A stretch of 64,000 nt of DNA from Chitinimonas arctica (GCF_007431345.1 NZ_CP041730.1:3844001-3908000), one strand, 5' to 3'. Counted from the first letter of the stretch, positions 23,700 through 33,625 are shown. Numbers and translations are program-made. Notes: generated by a model not told the origin, from the sequence alone.

Positions 23700-26600
23700 A
23701 TGAAACAACCTAGCGACCTCGGCCGCTGGGCCCGCCTGCGCCTTTTCGGCGCAGCGCTGGCGGCCAGCTGCCTGCTTTGTGCCTGCGACGGCACAAGCGA
23801 AACGAACCCACCGACACCCTCTCCCAACGCCGCCGCCGAGCTGGCCGCCTGCGACAGCAGCGAGGTCCGGCAAGTGCTGTCCGCCGTGCCGGCCGCGCCT
23901 AGCGTGCCGATAGGCAAAAGCACGGTACGTATCCATTACCATCGCAACGACGGTCGTTACGAGGGCTGGCGCGTCTATGCCTACAACGCACCGGGGGATG
24001 GCCTGGGCGCCTGGCCAGGCGGGGTGTCCAGCGGCAGCGACGGCTATGGACCCTATTGGGATGTGCCGGTAGCGGCAGCCGCGTTCAACTTTATCCTGCA
24101 CGGCAGCGACGGTAGTCGCGAGCCCTCGGCCTGGCCGGGCAAGTCCGGTACCGACGAGCAGCAGCACTGGTCCTTGAGCGCGGGCACGGAGATATGGAAG
24201 CTGGCCGGCGATGCCACCCAGTACCGTAGCAATCCCCTTCATCGCGCTCCCCTGGATATCCATACCTTGCGGGTCCACTACCAGCGCTACGACGGCCACT
24301 ATGCCAATTGGGGCCTGCACCTGTGGAACGGTCTGGATGCCGCCCGCCTGCCGGGCGTAGCGACCGGAGATTGGGACAAGCCGGCGCGCTTCGACGCCAT
24401 GCCTGCCTATCGCCAGGGTGCGGGCGAGGTGGTGTTCGATATCCCGGTGCTCAATCCCAAACTGGATGCCGCCCGCAAATCCATCGAATTCATCATCCAC
24501 GGCACGGCGGCCAATCCGAACGGCGGGACGGCCAACAAGGACGGCCGCAGCGACAATATCAAGGTGGATTACGCCAGCCTGAGCATCAAGGAGGGCGTAG
24601 GGGACATCTGGCTGGTGCAGGAGGATGCGGCCGTCCATCTCGCCGCGCCGGACAACCGCAGCGTCAGCAGCAGCGATGCGCGCGCCTATTGGCTCAGCCG
24701 CTCGCTGTTGCAGTGGCCCCGGGTCGATGGCGGCGGTGTTTTCAAGCTCTACTATTCCCGGCGCGGCCAGTTGCAGGTCGCCAAGGAAAGCGCGGTGAGC
24801 GGCGCCGATGGTGCACTGACGCTGCTCGCGGGCGGATCGGTCCCGGCCGAGGTAGCCAAGCGCTTCAAATTCGTCGCACCCGGTGTGGTTCTGACCGTGC
24901 AGGCGGATGACCAGGCCAAGCTGGCTGCTTTGCACGCCGACCAGCTGGTACTGGTGCAAGAGGACGCGGCCGGCAAGGTCAGGAATGCCACCACCGCACA
25001 GTTGGCTGGCGCGCTGGACGATCAGTTTGCCGCCGCTGCCGCCGAGGCGTCCTTGGGCGTGGCCGTGGCCGAGGGCCGTACCCAGTTCAAATTGTGGGCG
25101 CCGACGGCGCAAAAAGTCAGCGTCTGCCGTTACGACAGCGGTTCGGGCAAGGCCAGCGCGGTCGAGCCCATGCAACGCGATGCGGTCTCCGGTATCTGGA
25201 CCCTGGCCAAGGCCGGCGACTTGTCCGGTAGCTATTACAACTACCTGGCGGAAGTGTTTGTCCGTGGAGTGGGTGTCGTGCGGAACCGGGTCACCGATCC
25301 CTATTCCATCAGCCTGACTACCGACTCCAAACGTAGCTACGTCGCCGCGCTGGAGTCGGCCGCCTTGAAGCCAGCCGGCTGGGATGGCGACCGTACTCCT
25401 GCCACCGCGCCCGATCAGGTCGATATGTCGATCTATGAGCTGCATGTCAGGGATTTCTCCGCCAATGACGGCAGCGTGTCGCCGGCCAATCGCGGCAAGT
25501 ACCTGGCATTTACGGAGAACAGCGATGGGATGCGCCATTTGTCGGCCCTGGCCAAAGCCGGTTTGACCGATATACACCTGATGCCGGTATTTGATCTGGC
25601 CACGGTGCCGGAGGCCGGCTGCCGGTCGCCGGCCATTGCCGATGCCGCGGCCGACAGCGAAACGCAGCAGGCCGCCGTGGCGGCGTTGCGGGAGGCCGAT
25701 TGCTACAACTGGGGTTACGATCCTTATCACTACAGCGCGCCGGAGGGCAGTTACGCCTCGGACGCAGCCGACGGCGCCAAGCGCATCGTCGAATTCCGCC
25801 GCATGGTACAAGCGCTGCACCAAGCCGGGCTACGGGTGGGGATGGATGTGGTGTACAACCACACCAGCGCCGCCGGCCAGCACGCCCAGTCGGTGCTGGA
25901 TCGTTTGGTGCCGGGTTATTACCAGCGTCTCAATGCCGCCGGCGAGGTCGAAACCTCCACCTGCTGCGCCAACACCGCGACCGAAAACACGATGATGGCC
26001 AAGCTGATGATCGATTCGGTGAAGAGCTGGACGCGCCATTACCACATCGACTCCTTCCGCTTCGACTTGATGGCCCATCAGCCTCGTGCCGTCATGGAGC
26101 GGCTGCGGACCGCCGTCGATGCCGTGGCCGGCCGGCGTATCCACCTGGTGGGGGAGGGCTGGAATTTCGGCGAAGTCGCCGATGGTGCCCGCTTTGAACA
26201 GGCCTCGCAGCTGTCCTTGAACGGCAGCGGCATCGCCACCTTCAGCGACCGTGCCCGCGACTATGCGCGGGGCGGCGGCCCTTTCGACGGCGGTACCGAT
26301 CTGGTGCGGAACCAGGGCTATCTCAATGGCCTGTTCTATGACGACAACGGTGCGGGCGGCGATAGCAGCCGCGCCAAGCTGTTATGGGCCGGCGATGTGA
26401 TCAAGGCCGGCCTGGCCGGCTCTATCCGCGGTTTCGTACTGACCACCGGCCAGGATGAAAGCAAGCCGCTGGCGGCGCTCGACTACGGTGGCCAGCCGGT
26501 CGGCTATGTGGCGCAACCGCAGGAGGTGGTCAATTACGTGGAAAACCACGACAACCAGACCCTGTTCGATATCAACGCCTACAAGCTGCCGCTCGGTACC

Positions 26601-27275
26601 AGCCGGTTGGACCGGGCCCGGGTGCAGATGCTGGGCGCCGCCCTGACCAGCTTCAGCCAGGGGGTGGGGTATTTCCACGCCGGTATCGATACGCTGCGCT
26701 CCAAGTCCATGGACCGGAACAGCTTCAATGCCGGCGATTGGTTCAATCGGCTCGACTGGCGCTACCAGGACAATTATTTCGGTAGCGGTGCGCCGGGCAA
26801 GGACGATAACGGCGCCAACTATGCCGTGCTCAAGCCCTTGCTGAGCAATCCGGCCATCAAGCCGACCGCGTCCGAAATCGGCTATGCCCGCGATGCCTTC
26901 CGCGACCTGCTGGCGATACGCACCAGCTCGGCCTTGTTCCGCCTGCGCAGCGCCGAAGAGATCAAACGCTGCCTGCGGTTCCTGAATACCGGCTCCAGCC
27001 AGGTGGCCACCGTCGTGGCTGGACATCTCGATGGCGGACTATGCGCGGAAGGGGCGAATTTCCGCGAACTGCTGTACTTCATCAATGTGGACAAGGTCGA
27101 GCGGACCCTCAGCCTGCCCGGCGAAGCCGGCAAGGCTTACCGCCTGCACCCCGTGCAAGCGGCGGCAACGGCAGCGGACCAGCGCCTGCGCGATGCGGCT
27201 GCAAGTGCCTGCAATAACGGCGGCAGCTTCAGGCTGCCCCCCAGAACGGCGGTGGTCTGCGTCGTGCCCAACTAG
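23700..27275 (+). CDS. pulA: Pullulanase-type lipoprotein, starch-debranching GH13 enzyme
   Basis: This 1191-residue enzyme hydrolyses alpha-1,6 branches of pullulan and starch. It has a lipoprotein signal ending LLCAC (Cys29) followed by Asp30. Two CBM41-like starch-binding domains cover about residues 75-165 and 180-295 (IHYHRNDGRYEGWRVYAYNA and VHYQRYDGHYANWGLHLWNG). An N-terminal beta domain precedes the GH13 catalytic domain, which carries YNWGYDP near 667, DVVYNHTSA near 716, FRFDLMAHQP near 786 (catalytic Asp), VGEGWNFGE near 817 (Glu) and VENHDNQTLFD near 946. Asp at +2 after the lipidated Cys resembles Klebsiella PulA, which is moved to the surface by a type II secretion system. An alpha-amylase follows 45 bases on, suggesting a starch operon. 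Confidence 0.94.
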   Translation: MKQPSDLGRWARLRLFGAALAASCLLCACDGTSETNPPTPSPNAAAELAACDSSEVRQVLSAVPAAPSVPIGKSTVRIHYHRNDGRYEGWRVYAYNAPGDGLGAWPGGVSSGSDGYGPYWDVPVAAAAFNFILHGSDGSREPSAWPGKSGTDEQQHWSLSAGTEIWKLAGDATQYRSNPLHRAPLDIHTLRVHYQRYDGHYANWGLHLWNGLDAARLPGVATGDWDKPARFDAMPAYRQGAGEVVFDIPVLNPKLDAARKSIEFIIHGTAANPNGGTANKDGRSDNIKVDYASLSIKEGVGDIWLVQEDAAVHLAAPDNRSVSSSDARAYWLSRSLLQWPRVDGGGVFKLYYSRRGQLQVAKESAVSGADGALTLLAGGSVPAEVAKRFKFVAPGVVLTVQADDQAKLAALHADQLVLVQEDAAGKVRNATTAQLAGALDDQFAAAAAEASLGVAVAEGRTQFKLWAPTAQKVSVCRYDSGSGKASAVEPMQRDAVSGIWTLAKAGDLSGSYYNYLAEVFVRGVGVVRNRVTDPYSISLTTDSKRSYVAALESAALKPAGWDGDRTPATAPDQVDMSIYELHVRDFSANDGSVSPANRGKYLAFTENSDGMRHLSALAKAGLTDIHLMPVFDLATVPEAGCRSPAIADAAADSETQQAAVAALREADCYNWGYDPYHYSAPEGSYASDAADGAKRIVEFRRMVQALHQAGLRVGMDVVYNHTSAAGQHAQSVLDRLVPGYYQRLNAAGEVETSTCCANTATENTMMAKLMIDSVKSWTRHYHIDSFRFDLMAHQPRAVMERLRTAVDAVAGRRIHLVGEGWNFGEVADGARFEQASQLSLNGSGIATFSDRARDYARGGGPFDGGTDLVRNQGYLNGLFYDDNGAGGDSSRAKLLWAGDVIKAGLAGSIRGFVLTTGQDESKPLAALDYGGQPVGYVAQPQEVVNYVENHDNQTLFDINAYKLPLGTSRLDRARVQMLGAALTSFSQGVGYFHAGIDTLRSKSMDRNSFNAGDWFNRLDWRYQDNYFGSGAPGKDDNGANYAVLKPLLSNPAIKPTASEIGYARDAFRDLLAIRTSSALFRLRSAEEIKRCLRFLNTGSSQVATVVAGHLDGGLCAEGANFRELLYFINVDKVERTLSLPGEAGKAYRLHPVQAAATAADQRLRDAAASACNNGGSFRLPPRTAVVCVVPN

Positions 27276-27320
27276 CCGCTAGCCAAGCTGATAAAAACAA
27301 CGATTCGGAGTGATGACACC

Positions 27321-28901
27321 ATGCTGCAACGATTCTTACGCACCGGCCTGCTGGCCACGGCGCTCGCCGCCGCCTTACCCGGCCATGCCGCTACCGAACA
27401 GGCCAAGGCCAGTAGCGCCGTGCTGTTCCAGGGCTTCCACTGGCATTCCGCCAACGGCGCCTGGTATGCCGACCTGCACGCCAAGGCGGCCGACCTGAAG
27501 GCCCTGGGGGTGACCCACGTCTGGTTTCCGCCCGTATCCGATGCAGGATCGCCGGAAGGCTATCTACCCCGCCAATTGGACAAGCTCGACTCCGCCTACG
27601 GCAACGAAGCGCAATTGCGCAGTGCCGTGGCGGCCTTGTCCGCACAAGGCATACAAAGCGTGGCCGACGTGGTGATCAATCATCGCATCGGCAGCAAGGG
27701 CTGGGGCGACTTCAGCAATCCCGGCTGGGATTGCCGCGCGGTGGTCAATGGCGACGAGTGGGCCGGCAGATGCGGCAATGCCGATTCCGGCGATGGTTAC
27801 GCTGCAGCGCGCGATATCGACCATAGCCAGGCTTTCGTCCAGCGCGACCTGAAAGCCTGGTTGGCCAACCGGCTCGGAGGCGTCGGCTTCAGCGGCATCC
27901 GCTACGACTACTCGAAAGGGTATGCGCCCAGCTACGCCGCTACTTACCACGACGCCATGAATCCCGCCTTCTGCGTGGGGGAGGTCTGGACCGACCTGGA
28001 CTTCAATCGGGTGGATGCCCACCGCCAGCAACTGGTGAACTATGTGGACGGCACGGGCGGCCGCTGCGCCGCATTCGATTTCACCAGCAAGGGCCTGCTC
28101 AACCAGGCGCTGGCCTACAACGAGTATGGCCGGCTGCGCGACGGCAGCGGCAAGCCGGCCGGCGGCATTGGCTGGTGGGCCCAGAAGATGGTGACCTTTG
28201 TCGATAACCATGACACCGGACCATCGGAAAGCTGCGGAGCAGGCCAAAACCACTGGCCCGTTCCCTGCGACAAGGTCATGCAGGGCTACGCCTATGTACT
28301 GACCCATCCGGGCATCCCCAGCCTCTACTATCCCCATGTCTACAACTGGGGGCTGAAGGACCCCATCCGCACGCTGCTGGCCCTGCGCCGCGAGCAGGGC
28401 ATCGTCTCGACCTCGGCGGTGGCCATCCAGCGGGCCGAGCAAGGGCTATATGCGGCGGTGATAGACGGCAAGCTGGCCATGAAGATCGGGCCGAACGGCT
28501 GGAGCCCCGGCGCGGGTTGGACCTTGCGCGCTTCGGGCGATCAGTATGCGGTCTGGTCCCGTGCCGGTGGCGGCTGCGGCAGCGTGCCGGTGACCTTCCG
28601 CATTGCCGCCAACGTCGCGGCTGGCCAGGTCGTCCAACTGGTAGGCGATCAGGCGGGCTTGGGTAATTGGTCGCCGGTCCAGGGCTTCAAACTGACTGCA
28701 CAAGGCAGCGGCGGCAATACCGTCTGGAGCGGCACGGCGCAATTGCCGCCGGCTAGCGCCATCCAGTACAAATACGTCATCTGGAACGGTAGTAGTGCCA
28801 TTTGGGAAAGCAATCAGCCCGGCAGCAACGGCAACCGCGAAGCCGTCACACCAGCCTGCGGCGGCAGCGGCAGCCAGAACGACGGCGGATTCCGTTACTG
28901 A
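27321..28901 (+). CDS. Secreted alpha-amylase with C-terminal CBM20 starch-binding domain
   Basis: This 526-residue protein has a signal peptide (MLQRFLRTGLLATALAAALP, cleavage near GHA-AT). The GH13 domain carries DVVINHRIG near 116, GIRYDYSKGY near 193 (nucleophile Asp), CVGEVWTDLD near 217 (Glu) and FVDNHDTGPSE near 294. The pattern YWPNHWPVPCDK-like with short domain B resembles maltotetraose-forming (G4) amylases of the Pseudomonas type. A short Gly/Cys linker leads to a CBM20 (residues about 423-526, FRIAANVAAGQVVQLVGDQA). It lies 45 bases after pulA on the same strand with a GGAG ribosome-binding site, so both are probably co-transcribed. The product spectrum is inferred only from similarity. 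Confidence 0.92.
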   Translation: MLQRFLRTGLLATALAAALPGHAATEQAKASSAVLFQGFHWHSANGAWYADLHAKAADLKALGVTHVWFPPVSDAGSPEGYLPRQLDKLDSAYGNEAQLRSAVAALSAQGIQSVADVVINHRIGSKGWGDFSNPGWDCRAVVNGDEWAGRCGNADSGDGYAAARDIDHSQAFVQRDLKAWLANRLGGVGFSGIRYDYSKGYAPSYAATYHDAMNPAFCVGEVWTDLDFNRVDAHRQQLVNYVDGTGGRCAAFDFTSKGLLNQALAYNEYGRLRDGSGKPAGGIGWWAQKMVTFVDNHDTGPSESCGAGQNHWPVPCDKVMQGYAYVLTHPGIPSLYYPHVYNWGLKDPIRTLLALRREQGIVSTSAVAIQRAEQGLYAAVIDGKLAMKIGPNGWSPGAGWTLRASGDQYAVWSRAGGGCGSVPVTFRIAANVAAGQVVQLVGDQAGLGNWSPVQGFKLTAQGSGGNTVWSGTAQLPPASAIQYKYVIWNGSSAIWESNQPGSNGNREAVTPACGGSGSQNDGGFRY

Positions 28902-28909
28902 TTCCGCCT

Positions 28910-28987
28910 GGCCGGCGCCGCGCCGACAATCGGCCAGGCGCCGGCCGCCTGTTACTATGCAAGCGCGTGGCCGGCGTGGTGCCGGCC
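28910..28987. repeat. Two GC-rich hairpins between amylase and membrane protein genes
   Basis: GGCCGGCGCC (28910-28919) pairs with GGCGCCGGCC (28937-28946), and GGCCGGC (28969-28975) pairs with GCCGGCC (28981-28987) around a GTGGT loop. The first may end amylase transcription without a T-run. The second lies just before the ribosome-binding site of the next gene. Confidence 0.5.
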
Positions 28988-29010
28988 GCAAATACATCGA
29001 GGTTTTAGGC

Positions 29011-29826
29011 ATGCAAGCAGATCAAACGCCACCCGGTAAGGATCCCTTTGCCAAGGCGGACGGCTGGCTGGACAAGACGCACGAGATGGAAGGCCGTTTG
29101 CTGGACGGCGGCAGGGCCGTGGCGGCGGGACAGGGTCTGGCCTGGTTTGGCAGCGGTTTTCAGCTGTTCAAGCAATCGCCCTGGATCTGGATCGCCAACG
29201 TGGTCCTCATGATGTTGATGTTGATGGTGATGAGCATCATTCCATTCGCCGGCAGCCTGGGCGTGAATTTGCTGATGCCCGTGTTTATCGGCGGCATGAT
29301 GCTGGGCTGCCTGGCCCTGGAGCGCGGCGACGACCTGGAGATCGAGCATCTGTTCGCCGGTTTCAAGCAGAATGTCGGGCAGTTGGTGCTGGTGGGCTTG
29401 TTCACGCTGCTTTACATGGCTGTCGTGATGATCGTCTGCGGGATCCTGGCTTTTATCGTGATAGGTAGCGCCGGCCTGACGTCCGCCTTCACTTCGGGAG
29501 CCGGTAGCGAAGCGCTATGGACCGGCGCTGGCCTGGGCATGCTGCTAGTGGTGCTGGTCGCGATGTTGCTGATCATCCCGATTTCGATGGCCGCCTGGTT
29601 CGCGCCCGCCCTGGTGATATTTCATGGTCTTGACGCGTTTAACGCCATGAAACAAAGCCTGCGCGGCGGCCTGAAAAACATCATGCCCTTCCTGGTCTTC
29701 TCGCTGGTCTATATCGTTTTGGCCATCATCGCCACGATTCCGCTGTTGCTGGGGTGGCTGGTGCTGATGCCGATGTTTTACACGACCATCTATGTGGCCT
29801 ATAAGGATATATTCCTGGAGCCTTAA
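29011..29826 (+). CDS. BPSS1780-type integral membrane protein
   Basis: This 271-residue protein starts at ATG 29011, preceded by GAGG. After a polar N-terminus (MQADQTPPGKDPFAKADGW, residues 1-55) there are five to six transmembrane segments in two-plus-two-plus-two blocks, including IWIANVVLMMLMLMVMSII, LLYMAVVMIVCGILAFIVIG and LVFSLVYIVLAIIATIPLLL. The motif FKQNVGQLVLVGLFTLL after GFKQ and the NAMKQSLRGGLKNIMP stretch are typical of the betaproteobacterial BPSS1780 family. The function is unknown; the name refers to a Burkholderia pseudomallei protein. It ends with a short gap to a second small membrane protein on the same strand. Confidence 0.85.
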   Translation: MQADQTPPGKDPFAKADGWLDKTHEMEGRLLDGGRAVAAGQGLAWFGSGFQLFKQSPWIWIANVVLMMLMLMVMSIIPFAGSLGVNLLMPVFIGGMMLGCLALERGDDLEIEHLFAGFKQNVGQLVLVGLFTLLYMAVVMIVCGILAFIVIGSAGLTSAFTSGAGSEALWTGAGLGMLLVVLVAMLLIIPISMAAWFAPALVIFHGLDAFNAMKQSLRGGLKNIMPFLVFSLVYIVLAIIATIPLLLGWLVLMPMFYTTIYVAYKDIFLEP

Positions 29827-29949
29827 GCTGCACGCCACGCTTCGGCATTAATGACGATCGTCATGGCTGGGTGCGTGGCCGCCGCATGGCTTATATTGCG
29901 GCGTTCGCGCCTGGTCGCAACTATCACATAATCGAGGAGTGGCAATAAG

Positions 29950-30375
29950 ATGAACGACGCACAAGCAGCAGGAATGTTCGCAGGGATGGGTTTGCTCTTT
30001 ATCGGGGTCCTGGTGGTTGCCCTGATCCCGGCGATATTCTATTGCCTGACCCTGCACAGGACCATGAACAAGCTGAGCCCAGCCAACCGTCCCTTCGAGG
30101 GCGCCTTGATCTGGCTGAGTTTCATCCCCGTGCTGGGCAGTGTCTGGCACATGGTCTATGTCTGCCTGATGTCGAGCGCGATCAAGAAGGAATATGCCGA
30201 CGCGGGCCAGCAGGACGACGGCGCGATGAACCTGGCCATCGGCATGGTGGCCTCCAGCGTGGCCTGCATGATTCCGTTCCTGAATCTGATCGCCTGGATA
30301 CCGGCACTGGTGTTCTGGATCATGTACTGGCTGCGTATGGCCGATTACAACAAGAAATTGCCTGTTGCCAGGTAA
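29950..30375 (+). CDS. Small membrane protein, unknown
   Basis: This 141-residue protein starts at ATG 29950 after GAGGAG. It has three to four transmembrane segments (GMGLLFIGVLVVALIPAIFY, WLSFIPVLGSVWHMVYVCL, LAIGMVASSVACMIPFLNL and LIAWIPALVFWIMYWLRM). The organisation, with an acidic middle and a Cys pair, does not match a family I can name. Its neighbour upstream is also a membrane protein of unknown function, and the 124-base gap may hold a separate promoter. Any proposed role, such as envelope or transport accessory, would be a guess. Confidence 0.7.
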   Translation: MNDAQAAGMFAGMGLLFIGVLVVALIPAIFYCLTLHRTMNKLSPANRPFEGALIWLSFIPVLGSVWHMVYVCLMSSAIKKEYADAGQQDDGAMNLAIGMVASSVACMIPFLNLIAWIPALVFWIMYWLRMADYNKKLPVAR

Positions 30376-30408
30376 TGCCAGGACGCTGAAGCAATACTGT
30401 CTGTCCGG

Positions 30409-30439
30409 ATGCGGCGGTGGAAATTCTCCACCGCCGTAT
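30409..30439. terminator. Convergent hairpin between membrane protein and oligopeptidase genes
   Basis: ATGCGGCGGTGG (30409-30420) and CCACCGCCGTAT (30428-30439) form a 12-base stem with a seven-base loop and one wobble. It lies between the convergent genes ending at 30375 and 30454. Confidence 0.65.
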
Positions 30440-30453
30440 TTCGTTCAACCCGT

Positions 30454-32559
30454 CTATTCCTGCTTTATCCCCAGCTGGCTCAATACAAAGGCGTAGTCGA
30501 AGGCCGTTTCGCGGATGCGATCGAAGCGGCCGCTGGCACCGCCGTGCCCCGCGCCCATATTGGTGACCAGCAGCAGCGGATTACTGTCGGTCTTGAGCGC
30601 CCGCAGCTTGGCCACATACTTGGCCGGCTCCCAATACATCACCTGGGAATCGTTCAGCGAGGTCTTGACCAGCATGGTCGGGTAGGCCTTGGCGCCCAGG
30701 TTGTCGTAGGGCGAATAGGCACGCATCCACTTGTATTCACTGGGCTTGTTGGGATTGCCCCATTCCTCGTACTCGCCGACGGTCAGCGGCAGGCTGGCAT
30801 CCAGCATGGAACTGAGCACGTCCACGAAGGGCACGTCCGAGACCACCACCTTGAACAGGTCGGGCCGCATATTGCTGATTGCGCCCATCAGCAAGCCACC
30901 GGCGCTGCCGCCTTCGACCACCAGACGCGCGGAACTGGTATAGCCCTGCGCGATCAGGAATTCGGCGCTGTCGATGAAATCGTTGAAGGTGTTCTGTTTG
31001 ACCTTCATCTTGCCGGCATCGTGCCATTTCTCGCCCAGGTCGCCGCCGCCGCGAATATGCGCTACCGCGAAGATCACGCCCCGGTCCAGCAAGGACAGCC
31101 GCTGCGAGGAAAAATAGACATCGTTGGGCAGGCCATACGAGCCATAGCCGTCCAGCCACAAGGGCGCCTTGCCGTCACGCTGCAGGCCTTTGCGATAGAC
31201 CAGCGAGATGGGCACTTGTACGCCGTCGCGGGCCTGGGCCCAGACGCGCTCGGTGACATAGTTGGCCGGGTCGAAAGTGCCCAGCACCGGCCGGCGTTTT
31301 TTCAGCACCTGCTGGCGGCTGACCATATCGTAGTCGTAGGTGGTATCCGGCGTGGTCATCGACTCGTAGCCGTAGCGATAGACCGTGCTGTCCCACTCGG
31401 CATTGGCCTCGGTACCCAGGCTGTAGGCCGGCTCGTCGAAGGCGACCTGGTGGCTCTGTTGGGTGCGTAGATCGGTGATCACCAACTGGTGCAGGCCATT
31501 CACCCGTTCGTGGCGCACCATGAAATGCTTGAACAGATCGGTGCTCTCCAGCATGACGTCGGCCCGTTCGGGCAGCAGCTCGGTCCAGTTCTGCCGCGCA
31601 GGATCGGCCACCGGTACCTTTACCAGCCGGTAATTCCGGCCGGTATCGTTGATGCGCAGGTAGAAGGCATCGTCCCTATGCTCGGCGCTGTACTGGATAT
31701 CGGTACGGCGGCGGGCCAGGACCCGCCATTTGTCGTTCGGCGCATCGGCCTTCAGATAGCGGATCTCGGTACTGGTATGGCTACCGACCTGCTCGAACAG
31801 ATAGCCTTCGCTGCGGCTCAGATGCACGTCCAGGCCGAAGCGCTCGTCCTTCTCCTCGTGCACCAGGCGGTCGGCCGCGTCGCCCAGCTTGTGGCGCCAC
31901 AACTGGTTCGAACGCTTGGTCTGCTGGTCCTCCGTACTGAAGAACACGGTCGCATTGTCCATGGCCCAGGCGACCGAGGTGACCCGCTCGCGCTTGAACG
32001 GCAGCAGCTTGCCGCTGGCCAGGTCCTTGATGCGTAGCTGGTACTGGCGAAATCCGCTGGAGTCGGTCGAGTAGGCCAGCAGCTTGCCGTCCGGGCTGAT
32101 CTCGAACTCGCCGATCTCCATAAAGCGCTTGCCGCGGGCGAGGGCATTCACATCCAGCAATACCTGCTCGGCCGAGGCTTCCCAGCTGCCATCGGCGGCG
32201 ATGGGCTTGCGGCACAGGATGGGGTATTGCTGGCCGATCTCGAAGCGCGAGTAATAATAAAACCCGGCCAGCTTGTAAGGCACCGAACTGTCGTCTTCCT
32301 TGATGCGGGCCTTCATCTCCTCGAACAGCTTGTTTTCGAAGGGCTTGAGGGGGGCGGTGAGGCTTTCCGCGTAGGCGTTTTCGGCCTGCAGGTAGGCGAT
32401 GGTGGCGGGGCTGCGCTTGTTGCGCAGCCAAAAGTAGTCGTCCACCCGGGTCTCGCCGTGCATGGTCAGCTTCTTGGGCTGGCGGGCGGCGACGGGTGGT
32501 TCGACGGCAAGGACGGAGAGCGATAGCAGCGTGGCGGTAGCCATGGCGAACAGTTTCAT
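30454..32559 (-). CDS. S9A prolyl oligopeptidase (oligopeptidase B-like), exported
   Basis: This 701-residue serine peptidase starts at ATG 32559 and has a signal peptide (MKLFAMATATLLSLSVLAVE). The N-terminal propeller is followed by the hydrolase domain with the nucleophile in VVEGGSAGGLLMGA (near residue 553), an Asp in VKTSLNDSQVMYWEP and a His in MGAGHGGASGR. GGSAGG and the WLDGYGSYG block are oligopeptidase B marks; such enzymes cleave peptides after Lys or Arg. E. coli PtrB is cytoplasmic and about 686 residues, so the exported form here is notable. A homologue without the signal would be cytoplasmic. The peptidase at 15327-17342 belongs to another S9 branch. Confidence 0.92.
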   Translation of the reverse strand: MKLFAMATATLLSLSVLAVEPPVAARQPKKLTMHGETRVDDYFWLRNKRSPATIAYLQAENAYAESLTAPLKPFENKLFEEMKARIKEDDSSVPYKLAGFYYYSRFEIGQQYPILCRKPIAADGSWEASAEQVLLDVNALARGKRFMEIGEFEISPDGKLLAYSTDSSGFRQYQLRIKDLASGKLLPFKRERVTSVAWAMDNATVFFSTEDQQTKRSNQLWRHKLGDAADRLVHEEKDERFGLDVHLSRSEGYLFEQVGSHTSTEIRYLKADAPNDKWRVLARRRTDIQYSAEHRDDAFYLRINDTGRNYRLVKVPVADPARQNWTELLPERADVMLESTDLFKHFMVRHERVNGLHQLVITDLRTQQSHQVAFDEPAYSLGTEANAEWDSTVYRYGYESMTTPDTTYDYDMVSRQQVLKKRRPVLGTFDPANYVTERVWAQARDGVQVPISLVYRKGLQRDGKAPLWLDGYGSYGLPNDVYFSSQRLSLLDRGVIFAVAHIRGGGDLGEKWHDAGKMKVKQNTFNDFIDSAEFLIAQGYTSSARLVVEGGSAGGLLMGAISNMRPDLFKVVVSDVPFVDVLSSMLDASLPLTVGEYEEWGNPNKPSEYKWMRAYSPYDNLGAKAYPTMLVKTSLNDSQVMYWEPAKYVAKLRALKTDSNPLLLVTNMGAGHGGASGRFDRIRETAFDYAFVLSQLGIKQE

Positions 32560-32839
32560 CTCGTTCAAAGACCGGAAGGATAGCGAAGCGCGGCAGGATA
32601 CGCCTATCGGTATTGCATCCAGACCCTGGCGCGATGACCTGTTGCCGGGCGGGATGAACGGCGGGCCTACCGTCGGACTGTCCGGCCGGGCGGACAGGTC
32701 GGCACTGCTGCGTCACGCTCGCGGCGGGGTGCGGTTGAAGTCTCGCAGCCAAGTACTTGTTTACACATGGCGGCATCCGGCCCGCCGGTAGCTGGCATGG
32801 AAGCTGCTGTGCAAATGGTTTGGGCGAGAGAGGCTTGCG

Positions 32840-33616
32840 ATGAAGACACTCACTGGAAAGACCGCCTTGGTAACCGGCTCCACCAGTGGCATCGGTCTGG
32901 GCGTTGCCCTGGAACTGGCGCGGCAGGGTGCGAATATCGTCCTCAACGGCTTTGGGGAAGTCGCGCAGGCTTCGGAGCGGGTCTCGGCGGAGGCGGTCGC
33001 ATTGCGCTACCACGACGCGGATCTGGGGAAGCCGGAACAGATCGCCGCCATGATGGCCTATGTCCAGGCCGAGTTCGGCGGCCTGGACATCCTGGTCAAC
33101 AATGCCGGCATCCAGCATATCGCCAAGATCGAGGATTTCGCCCCAGAAAAGTGGGACGCGATACTGGCCATCAATCTATCGGCCGCCTTCCATACCAGCC
33201 GACTGGCGATCCCCGCCATGCGCGCCCGCGGCTGGGGGCGCATCATCAATATCGCCTCGGCGCATGGCCTGGTCGGCTCGACCGGCAAATCGGCCTATGT
33301 CGCCGCCAAGCACGGCCTGATCGGCCTGACCAAGGTCGCGGCGCTGGAGCTGGCCGAAACCGACATCACCTGCAATGCCATCTGCCCCGGCTGGGTGCGT
33401 ACTCCCCTGGTGGAAAAGCAGATCGAGGCGAGGGCGCAAGCGGAAGGCATCGCCACGGCCCAGGCCCAGCGCGCGCTGTTGGCGGAAAAACAGCCTTCGC
33501 ACGAATTCGTCACGCCCGAGCAGATCGGCCAACTGGTGCTGTTTCTTTGCAGCCCGGCCGCCAGCCAGGTACGCGGCGTGGCCTGGAGCATCGATGGCGG
33601 CTGGACCGCGCAGTAG
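32840..33616 (+). CDS. bdhA: 3-hydroxybutyrate dehydrogenase
   Basis: This 258-residue short-chain dehydrogenase interconverts 3-hydroxybutyrate and acetoacetate with NAD. It has the cofactor motif TGSTSGIG at 12-19, NNAG at 87-90, the catalytic Ser140, Tyr153 and Lys157, and the 3HBDH signatures NGFGEVAQ, AYVAAKHGLIG and ICPGWVRTPLVEKQI. It acts in polyhydroxybutyrate use, matching the phaC-phaA pair found 11 kb downstream. It converges on an EamA transporter 9 bases away. ATG 32840 gives the usual family length. Confidence 0.95.
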   Translation: MKTLTGKTALVTGSTSGIGLGVALELARQGANIVLNGFGEVAQASERVSAEAVALRYHDADLGKPEQIAAMMAYVQAEFGGLDILVNNAGIQHIAKIEDFAPEKWDAILAINLSAAFHTSRLAIPAMRARGWGRIINIASAHGLVGSTGKSAYVAAKHGLIGLTKVAALELAETDITCNAICPGWVRTPLVEKQIEARAQAEGIATAQAQRALLAEKQPSHEFVTPEQIGQLVLFLCSPAASQVRGVAWSIDGGWTAQ

Positions 33617-33625
33617 GCCGGTGCG

